This document shows, in pieces, positions 7,710 to 11,445 of a DNA stretch of 12,730 nt; the first letter of the stretch is position 1; each line of letters begins with the position of its first letter. A program made the position numbers and the translations under genes. The DNA is from Bacilli bacterium (GTDB taxonomy: Bacteria; Bacillota_I; Bacilli_A; RF39; UBA660): the NCBI GenBank assembly GCA_016295795.1, contig JAEDKN010000030.1:1-12730 (forward strand), given 5' to 3'. A model generated the notes under the pieces. The model did not search any database. It was not told the origin of the DNA and saw nothing but the letters and a program-made list of their open reading frames with translations.

Positions 7710-7765
7710 AAAAAAGTATCAAAAGGTACGGAAAAGGTACGCATTAAGTACGGAAAAAGTACGGA
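7710..7765 (+). repeat. Iteron-like 11-bp repeat array
   Basis: Five tandem imperfect units of the form GGAAAAAGTAC. The GTA cores start at 7716, 7726, 7737, 7748 and 7759, giving spacings of 10, 11, 11 and 11 bp. The last is followed by a partial GG. Regular helical spacing puts every copy on the same face of the DNA, as for an initiator or repressor that binds cooperatively. The array ends 10 bp before the -35 of the plus-strand promoter at 7775. Confidence 0.75.
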
Positions 7766-7774
7766 CTAGGACTA

Positions 7775-7804
7775 TTGAAAGGAATACTAGTGTTTTAATA
7801 TAAT
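7775..7804 (+). promoter_or_regulatory. Sigma-A promoter reading rightward
   Basis: TTGAAA (7775-7780), 18-bp spacer, TATAAT (7799-7804); predicted start near 7811. No gene follows for over 600 bp, so the product is either a non-coding RNA or a long leader for the operon beginning at 8447. Confidence 0.7.
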
Positions 7805-7836
7805 AGTAATATAGGAAATTAACTATATTATTATTA
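7801..7836 (+). repeat. 14-bp inverted repeat hairpin
   Basis: Arms 7801-7814 and 7823-7836 pair over 14 positions with one G-T wobble and an 8-nt loop. The left arm overlaps the -10 and start region of the promoter at 7775, so the structure could act as an operator or, being wholly A/T but for a few bases, as an unwinding element. Confidence 0.65.
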
Positions 7837-7944
7837 AAAAGGATAAAAAAAGAACAAAAAATTGTTGGGAAAAAGTCGAAAAAATATCGGGAAAATATCG
7901 GCAAAATGTAGGCAAAAAGAACAAAAAAAAGCCGAAAAAAAGCC
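7836..7944 (+). repeat. Helically phased A-tract array (predicted bent DNA)
   Basis: About ten A-tracts of 4-8 bases have centres near 7838, 7848, 7858, 7872, 7881, 7893, 7904, 7916, 7926 and 7938, mostly 10-12 bp apart. The separators repeat as well (TATCGG, TATCGG, TGTAGG, GCCG, GCC). Phased A-tracts are the classic cause of intrinsic curvature, found at replication origins and strong promoters. The array leads straight into the first 52-bp repeat. Confidence 0.7.
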
Positions 7945-7995
7945 TTCCATTTTAATTTTAGTTGTGATAGAATGTGTATAATAAGAGATAAATAT
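7944..7995 (+). repeat. 52-bp duplicated segment, copy 1
   Basis: Aligns without gaps to 8075-8126 with 42 of 52 positions identical. The shared blocks are CTTCCA, TTAGTTGTG and TATAATAAG. It reads as a promoter module: CTTCCA in the -35 position, 17 bp before an extended -10 (TGA-TAGAAT), plus a second TATAAT at 7977-7982. Confidence 0.65.
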
Positions 7996-8074
7996 AGATA
8001 AAATAAGGGTTTTATATCAAAAACACCCCCCTAAACCACCCAGTAAACAACACGAAATTCACCTAGTAAATCGG

Positions 8075-8126
8075 CTTCCAATTTATTATTAGTTGTGTTA
8101 AATTATATATAATAAGAAAAAAATAT
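8075..8126 (+). repeat. 52-bp duplicated segment, copy 2
   Basis: Second copy of the 7944-7995 module, 131 bp downstream, with TATAAT at 8108-8113. A terminator begins 3 bp after it ends, so transcription starting here would make a very short RNA unless the terminator is bypassed. Confidence 0.65.
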
Positions 8127-8128
8127 CG

Positions 8129-8156
8129 AAGAAGATGGAAATTACATCTTCTTTTT
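8129..8156 (+). terminator. Intrinsic terminator in central region
   Basis: A 9-bp stem AAGAAGATG/CATCTTCTT (8129-8137 with 8145-8153), 7-nt loop, running into T residues (8152-8156). It would end plus-strand transcripts from 7811, from the 52-bp modules, or both, giving RNAs of roughly 345, 180 and 40 nt. Confidence 0.75.
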
Positions 8157-8157
8157 G

Positions 8158-8408
8158 TTTGACCACCAAAGGAGGATTGAACATTATGAAATATTAGATT
8201 TGTGGATTTAATTTATCCACTATAATTTATTTAAATATAAAGAAATTAATTAAAATAATGTCCACACCAGTGGCTCGATTTTGCAAGTGCAAAATAAGTT
8301 TGATATCACACTAAAGTCTTATGTAATAAGGCTTTTTTTAATTGTCTGATATCAATCTCTTATGCTCTTCTATTATTTTCAATAATATTTGATAATTTGG
8401 TGGTCAAA
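8158..8408 (+). ncRNA. Putative structured leader closed by 13-bp inverted repeat
   Basis: TTTGACCACCAAA (8158-8170) and its exact reverse complement TTTGGTGGTCAAA (8396-8408) close a 251-bp segment full of nested dyads: GTGGAT/ATCCAC (8202-8220), CCAC/GTGG (8262-8273), ATTTTGCA-AG-TGCAAAAT (8278-8295), and TTGATATCA/TGATATCAA (8300-8308 with 8347-8355) enclosing a terminator. Immediately after the first arm, AAAGGAGG precedes a tiny frame ATG AAA TAT TAG (8186-8197), a possible leader peptide. The segment ends 38 bp before the first gene of the right-arm operon. It may be an attenuating leader RNA, an origin of transfer or a protein-binding region. I know no RNA family that it matches. Confidence 0.45.
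8315..8339 (+). terminator. Terminator inside the structured leader
   Basis: An 8-bp stem AGTCTTAT/ATAAGGCT with one G-T wobble and a 3-nt loop, followed by seven T (8333-8339). It stands about 110 bp before the 8447 gene and is flanked by a 9-bp inverted repeat, so read-through here may set operon expression. Confidence 0.78.
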
Positions 8409-8446
8409 ATGTAGCCACATCGTGGATAAGAAAGGAGGTAAAATTT

Positions 8447-8767
8447 ATGGTAAAAATTAAAAAACATATATCTATTCCAAGCGATATAGATATCATGATT
8501 TTAGACTATGCAAGAAAATGTAATATTTCATTTTCAGAAGCTGTAGTTCAACTAGTGTCATCTGGAATTAATAATCTAGAAATGGCAAAAGCATTTGAAA
8601 AAAATAATGCATTACTAGATAAGCTATATTCAAAATCATATTACTCTACTGCTTTACTTGAACAAATATATTCTGATTTTGAATGGGATAAAGTTACTAA
8701 TCCAAATGAAAGTAAAGCATTAAATAAATTTAAATCAAAATTTAGCAAATATAAATACGATGATTAA
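8447..8767 (+). CDS. Ribbon-helix-helix DNA-binding protein (106 aa)
   Basis: The N-terminal 42 residues have the layout of a MetJ/Arc/CopG ribbon-helix-helix domain: a basic strand (KIKKHISIPSDI), helix A (DIMILDYARKC), a turn at NIS and helix B (FSEAVVQLVSSGI). Residues 43-106 are helical and charged, with no family I recognise, and may mediate oligomerisation or partner contact. AAAGGAGG lies 8 nt before the ATG. It is the first gene of the right-arm operon, 14 nt before a second ribbon-helix-helix gene. Small proteins of this kind next to repeat-rich control DNA usually repress their own operon, control copy number or act as relaxosome accessory factors. The clustered CCAC/GTGG dyads just upstream are its most obvious candidate sites. 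Role inferred. Confidence 0.68.
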   Translation: MVKIKKHISIPSDIDIMILDYARKCNISFSEAVVQLVSSGINNLEMAKAFEKNNALLDKLYSKSYYSTALLEQIYSDFEWDKVTNPNESKALNKFKSKFSKYKYDD

Positions 8768-8781
8768 GGAGGTGAATTTAT

Positions 8782-9015
8782 ATGCATAAATTTGTTTTAA
8801 GATTAAGAAAAAATATATTTGATTTAGCCAAAGTTGAGGCTAATTCCAGAGGAATAAGTATAAATGATTTCATAGTATATTGTTTAGAAGTTGCTATGGC
8901 TGAATATATGAATGAATCTGCAGAAGCATTTAAAGATATGGTTAAAGATAAAGCAATACAAAGAGAAAGGAAAAAGATGAAAGATGAGCAAGAACCATGG
9001 GAAACTGTATTATGA
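8782..9015 (+). CDS. Arc-like ribbon-helix-helix protein (77 aa)
   Basis: A compact protein whose first 45 residues fit the Arc/CopG fold: strand HKFVLRLRK (residues 2-10), helix A NIFDLAKVEANSRG, turn at ISIND, helix B DFIVYCLEVAMAEYM. The C-terminal 30 residues are highly charged (KDKAIQRERKKMKDEQE). AAGGAGGTG sits 6 nt before the ATG. Its end overlaps the next gene by 32 nt, so translation is probably coupled. Two different ribbon-helix-helix proteins in tandem suggest either a heteromeric regulator or a repressor plus an accessory protein. Confidence 0.7.
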   Translation: MHKFVLRLRKNIFDLAKVEANSRGISINDFIVYCLEVAMAEYMNESAEAFKDMVKDKAIQRERKKMKDEQEPWETVL

Positions 9016-9253
9016 TTTATTAGATGATAATTTGAGTAAAAGTGCTATTGTATTTTTTACTCTCCTACTCTCTAATTCAAATCAAAAAGGATATGCTTTT
9101 GGATCTAATAAGTATTATGCTGATAAATTAAAGTGTTCTACTAGAACTATATCTAGTTTAATTAGAGCATTAATTGATAAAGGATATATAACAGTTGAGA
9201 ATCCAAAAAGTTTTAGAAGAAAAATATTCATTAGAAATAAATTTCTAACATAA
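8984..9253 (+). CDS. Winged-helix protein, HTH_36-like (89 aa)
   Basis: A small protein resembling the HTH_36 winged-helix domain of replication initiators and phage DnaD-like proteins. Helix 1 spans about 18-30 (SKSAIVFFTLLLS), followed by GYAFGSNKYYADKL, a recognition helix within STRTISSLIRALIDKGYI (52-69), and a basic wing RRKIFIRNK (78-86). Only the domain is present; a replication initiator would normally have a further C-terminal part. It could be a stand-alone transcriptional or origin-binding factor, or a remnant of a larger Rep protein. The start at 8984 lies inside the preceding gene with only a weak AAAGG 13 nt upstream, so it depends on coupling. Confidence 0.7.
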   Translation: MSKNHGKLYYDLLDDNLSKSAIVFFTLLLSNSNQKGYAFGSNKYYADKLKCSTRTISSLIRALIDKGYITVENPKSFRRKIFIRNKFLT

Positions 9254-9279
9254 TAGAATATTATTTCTTACAATATAGA

Positions 9280-9285
9280 TATAAT
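9280..9285 (+). promoter_or_regulatory. Possible -10 element before SSB-like gene
   Basis: TATAAT in the 113-bp gap before the SSB-like gene; no convincing -35. A perfect TTAGAAAT-AA-ATTTCTAA inverted repeat (9231-9248) at the end of the previous gene could modulate it or slow read-through. Confidence 0.35.
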
Positions 9286-9366
9286 ATACTAACATAATAA
9301 ATGAAGATAATATATAAATATAATAGTTATACAAAGGCCTTAGTAAAAGGTAAAGGAGGTTTCGGT

Positions 9367-9798
9367 ATGAAAGATTTAGTAGACTATATAAAATATCATG
9401 GTTATATAACAAGTATTAGAGATAATGTTGATAAAGATTATATCTGGTTTGATATATGTCAAAAAGAATTATATAAAGATAAGAATGGTGAGGATAAGTA
9501 TAACTTATCCTTTTTTAGTGCAAGAATGTATATTGAATATACTAACAAAATAGAATTAAGAGTTGGAAAAGATGTTTATGTTGAAGGAATACCAAAGGGA
9601 TATATTGATAAAAATGGTCATAGACAAAACTATATTCATGTTTTAAAAATTAATGAAATTGTAGTTAATAAAGAACCACCACTCTATGGAGATGGATATT
9701 GGAATGGTCAGAAGATTCCAACTGGTGATGAGCCATTAACTGAAGAAGATATAAAAATTCAGAAGGAATTAGAAGAAATAATAAATAGTTTTAGATAA
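9367..9798 (+). CDS. OB-fold, SSB-like protein (143 aa)
   Basis: A 143-residue protein with the strand pattern of a single-stranded-DNA-binding OB fold. GYITSIRDN (12-20) is an initial strand, FDICQKELYKDKNGEDKYNLSFF (28-50) a long hairpin, KDVYVEGIPKGYIDKNGHRQNYIHVLKINEI (68-98) the hallmark V-x-V-x-G turn and following hairpin, and the tail after residue 120 is acidic (EPLTEEDIKIQKELEE) as in SSB. Overall similarity to canonical SSB is weak and there is no DDDIPF-type tip. The ATG at 9367 is chosen because AAAGGAGGT precedes it by 6 nt, rather than an ATG at 9301 without a site. In an element like this it probably coats single strands during transfer or replication, or counteracts host responses. 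It is followed 14 nt later by the DUF3173-like gene. Confidence 0.55.
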   Translation: MKDLVDYIKYHGYITSIRDNVDKDYIWFDICQKELYKDKNGEDKYNLSFFSARMYIEYTNKIELRVGKDVYVEGIPKGYIDKNGHRQNYIHVLKINEIVVNKEPPLYGDGYWNGQKIPTGDEPLTEEDIKIQKELEEIINSFR

Positions 9799-9812
9799 GG
9801 GAGGTTTTAATT

Positions 9813-10055
9813 ATGAGTGCAGAAGAAACAATGAGAATAATAACTAAACAATGGTGTAATTTAACAGATTTAATGAAATTACTAGGATGCGGTAGAAATA
9901 AAGCGTTAGATGTTAAAAAGCAAATAAAAAATAAGTTAATTAATGAAGGATATTTTATTCCTGGAAACGACTTACCTATGCAAGCTGTTGTGGATGTTCT
10001 AAAAATAGATATTGATAGATTAGAAAAAATTAAGAAACTCTCCATTTCTTTATAA
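9813..10055 (+). CDS. DUF3173-like putative excisionase (80 aa)
   Basis: A small basic DNA-binding protein. Residues 16-40 (NLTDLMKLLGCGRNKALDVKKQI) form a helix-turn-helix and 44-65 (NEGYFIPGNDLPMQAVVDVLKI) a wing plus final helix, the pattern I associate with DUF3173, a family commonly found next to integrases of Tn916-like and related elements and thought to act as recombination directionality factors. AAGGGAGG precedes the ATG by 8 nt. Usually this gene lies directly before the integrase; here the three-gene abortive-infection cassette separates them. It would direct excision at the 26-bp repeats. Assignment rests on size, motif layout and context. Confidence 0.6.
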   Translation: MSAEETMRIITKQWCNLTDLMKLLGCGRNKALDVKKQIKNKLINEGYFIPGNDLPMQAVVDVLKIDIDRLEKIKKLSISL

Positions 10056-10079
10056 TAATTATTATAAATATGGTATAAT
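10049..10079 (+). promoter_or_regulatory. Promoter and palindromic operator of AbiTii cassette
   Basis: An extended -10 TGG-TATAAT (10071-10079) is immediately preceded by a perfect 20-bp palindrome TTTATAATAATTATTATAAA (10049-10068), which spans the stop codon of the previous gene and fills the spacer/-35 region. Predicted start is near 10086, about 20 nt before the ATG at 10107. The palindrome is a candidate repressor site; its all-A/T content makes chance occurrence more likely than for a mixed sequence. Confidence 0.65.
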
Positions 10080-10106
10080 AGAAAGCAATTAGATTTAGGA
10101 GGTAAT

Positions 10107-10472
10107 ATGAGGGATATATTAGCAAATTTTCCAACGGAAATAGTAGAATTATATGATACCAATAATAATAAAATAAAAGAATTAACTGGCTTTTTTGGAA
10201 AAACTGGTTTAACTATTACAGACACGTCTACCCCGATAGTGGAAGGTCAATTGATTGTACGAAAACTTCCAAATGGTAGTATAGAAAATTATACTATAAT
10301 TGAAAGTAAATATAATGTTGGTCATAATGATATATGTAGTTTTTATAAATTATCTCTACGGAAAAATAATATTAAGCAATCTAATATTAGGAATGATATT
10401 TATATTGATAATTCAATACATATAGGTAATAACAATAAAATTGACAAGAGTAATATAGGTAATAATAACTAA
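10107..10472 (+). CDS. Small beta-domain protein with C-terminal IGNNN motif
   Basis: A 121-residue protein, first gene of the cassette. Residues 8-86 form a predicted beta-rich domain (GFFGKTGLTITDTSTPIVEGQLIVRKLPNGSIENYTII, then FYKLSLRK) like the small domain I recall in many bacterial proteins, with DTSLPIxxGDxIxRxLPNGxxExYxV and a final HYQVxVRK strand. Those relatives also often end in Asn/Ile-rich repeats. Here residues 104-121 are IHIGNNNKIDKSNIGNNN, preceded by a weaker NIKQSNI copy (88-94). The same motif ends the next protein and begins the third. AGGAGG lies 5 nt before the ATG. No enzyme motif is visible, so a binding or adaptor role is the best inference. The domain has no name I can give with certainty. 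Confidence 0.75.
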   Translation: MRDILANFPTEIVELYDTNNNKIKELTGFFGKTGLTITDTSTPIVEGQLIVRKLPNGSIENYTIIESKYNVGHNDICSFYKLSLRKNNIKQSNIRNDIYIDNSIHIGNNNKIDKSNIGNNN

Positions 10473-10487
10473 TTGAGAGGTTAAATA

Positions 10488-11165
10488 ATGGCAAAAAGAA
10501 GTAAAATTATAATCAATTTAATTAGTAATAAAATCAATGTGGAACAAGCAATAGAAATGTTAGATTTGTTACTAGAAGACATAGATAATAAAGACATAAA
10601 AAAATGGTTATCAAATGAAATTAAAGGATATGGAAAGAATGATGATGTCCCTGATTATAGAATTGTCAGCACTAATCTCATTGGATCATATATTGTAGGA
10701 AATGCATATAATAGAATCCAAGGAACACATCAACCTCTTCCACTAAAACCTGAATATATTAAAGATTATTCAACAATAAAAATTCGAGATGGTATATACC
10801 GATTAGAACAGCTTGCTATTGCCGAGAAAGAAAATGATAGTCATCATCTTACAATTGCTATGAATGTCTTGTTAGCACAAGAAATATCTTGCATCAATGG
10901 TGAAATAATTAATGCATATACCGATCTATCATTGTATGCTTATACTAATATTATTGGAGCAATTAAAACCAAACTATTATGTATCTTTAAAGAACTTGAA
11001 AAGCAATATGGTAATTTAGATGATTATTATATAGACTTTACTGACAAGAAAAAAGAAGAAAAAGTATCAAAATCTTTAATAACAATAATAAATGATAAAT
11101 CGACACATATTGGAGACGGAAACGTTATAAAGGAAAGCATAATTGGTGATAATAATGAAAATTAA
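10488..11165 (+). CDS. AbiTii-family abortive infection protein
   Basis: A 225-residue protein matching the AbiTii domain. It shows the N-terminal SKIIINLISNKINVEQAIEM helix, a DIKKWLSNEIKGY segment (36-48) with the conserved W-x-x-x-E-x-x-G-Y, then VPDYRIV (54-60), GSYIVGN (66-72) and QPLPL (82-86). A long helical C-terminal half includes RDGIYRLEQLA. AbiTii proteins are phage-exclusion proteins of unknown biochemical activity. Residues 206-223, THIGDGNVIKESIIGDNN, form the same motif as in both flanking proteins, set after a KKKEEK linker. GAGAGG lies 7 nt before the ATG. The gene starts 15 nt after the first cassette gene and overlaps the third by 11 nt. Its position between two motif-bearing small proteins suggests it is the sensor or hub. 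Confidence 0.87.
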   Translation: MAKRSKIIINLISNKINVEQAIEMLDLLLEDIDNKDIKKWLSNEIKGYGKNDDVPDYRIVSTNLIGSYIVGNAYNRIQGTHQPLPLKPEYIKDYSTIKIRDGIYRLEQLAIAEKENDSHHLTIAMNVLLAQEISCINGEIINAYTDLSLYAYTNIIGAIKTKLLCIFKELEKQYGNLDDYYIDFTDKKKEEKVSKSLITIINDKSTHIGDGNVIKESIIGDNNEN

Positions 11166-11319
11166 TATTGGAAATAATAATAAGATTAAGAATTCAACCA
11201 TTGGAAATAATAACAGCAATCCAAATAAGAAAGATAATAAAGTCCTTATGATTATTATTGATATAGTGATTGGACTATTAATAGCATATATAGTATATAA
11301 ACTTGGTTGGAATAAGTAA
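11155..11319 (+). CDS. 54-aa membrane protein with N-terminal IGNNN motif
   Basis: A very short gene easily missed in annotation: 54 residues. Residues 3-20 are INIGNNNKIKNSTIGNNN, nearly identical to the C-terminal motif of the first cassette protein. A short lysine/asparagine linker follows (21-29), then one hydrophobic segment VLMIIIDIVIGLLIAYIVYKL (30-50, predicted transmembrane) and a GWNK tail. It overlaps the AbiTii stop by 11 nt, with GGTGAT 4 nt before its ATG, typical of translational coupling. A terminator follows 10 bp after the stop. The layout of signalling motif plus single membrane helix resembles the effector partner of amyloid-motif signalling pairs, so a membrane-disrupting effector is the natural hypothesis. 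That it is expressed is inferred from the motif, overlap and terminator. Confidence 0.8.
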   Translation: MKINIGNNNKIKNSTIGNNNSNPNKKDNKVLMIIIDIVIGLLIAYIVYKLGWNK

Positions 11320-11328
11320 TGACATATT

Positions 11329-11354
11329 ACTCTAGATAATTCTAGAGTTTTTTT
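11329..11354 (+). terminator. Terminator of the AbiTii cassette
   Basis: Perfect 8-bp stem ACTCTAGA/TCTAGAGT with a TAAT loop, followed by seven T. It closes the three-gene cassette and separates it from the integrase, marking the cassette as an independent unit. Confidence 0.9.
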
Positions 11355-11384
11355 ATGCATTAAATTATAAATTCAATTAAAAAT

Positions 11385-11428
11385 GTGCTATATTAGAATT
11401 GTATAAGAGGTAATTCGAAGTATAGCAC
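11385..11428 (+). promoter_or_regulatory. Integrase promoter overlapped by inverted repeat
   Basis: An extended -10 TGC-TATATT (11386-11394) lies inside an interrupted dyad: GTGCTATA (11385-11392) pairs with TATAGCAC (11421-11428), and inner GAATT/AATTC (11396-11400 with 11412-11416) adds a second paired block. AAGGAGG (11432-11438) follows at once. The dyad may be an operator for the excisionase or a ribbon-helix-helix protein, or an RNA hairpin limiting integrase translation. Confidence 0.55.
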
Positions 11429-11445
11429 GATAAGGAGGTATATAA

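Larger units (their letters stand above)
7425..8446. other. Gene-free control region between divergent arms
   Basis: About 1 kb with no credible gene on either strand, between the minus-strand defence arm and the plus-strand arm. Besides the features listed separately, it holds a perfect palindrome CCTTATA-A-TATAAGG (7510-7524); a stem ACCCC/GGGGT (7543-7557), which on the minus strand is followed by GCAATTTTTT and could terminate a minus-strand transcript; paired TTTGCAA motifs (7640-7658); and an almost G-free C/A-rich stretch (8017-8051). The density of repeats, hairpins, bent-DNA signals and promoters is that of an origin or master control region. Confidence 0.6.

Noticed and set aside
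7679..7747. 22-codon plus-strand frame starting ATGAATAAATTA
   Set aside because: No ribosome binding site, and it runs through the iteron array.
7719..7904. 61-residue open frame on the minus strand
   Set aside because: It is made of the repeat array and A-tracts read backwards, giving phenylalanine-rich low-complexity sequence; it has no ribosome binding site.
8340..8360. Hammerhead ribozyme core around GTCTGAT
   Set aside because: The required CTGATGA and GAAA boxes are not both present in the right arrangement.
8158..8408. MITE-like transposon with 13-bp terminal inverted repeats
   Set aside because: No target-site duplication flanks the arms, and the interior has functional-looking terminator and leader features; kept only as a weak alternative.
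9791..10225. 144-residue minus-strand open frame
   Set aside because: Antisense to the excisionase-like gene, the cassette promoter and the first cassette gene, all of which have good ribosome binding sites; hydrophobic low-complexity product.
11076..11360. 94-residue minus-strand open frame rich in isoleucine
   Set aside because: A shadow of the 54-residue membrane gene and the AbiTii C-terminus; it would have to start within the T-tract of a terminator.
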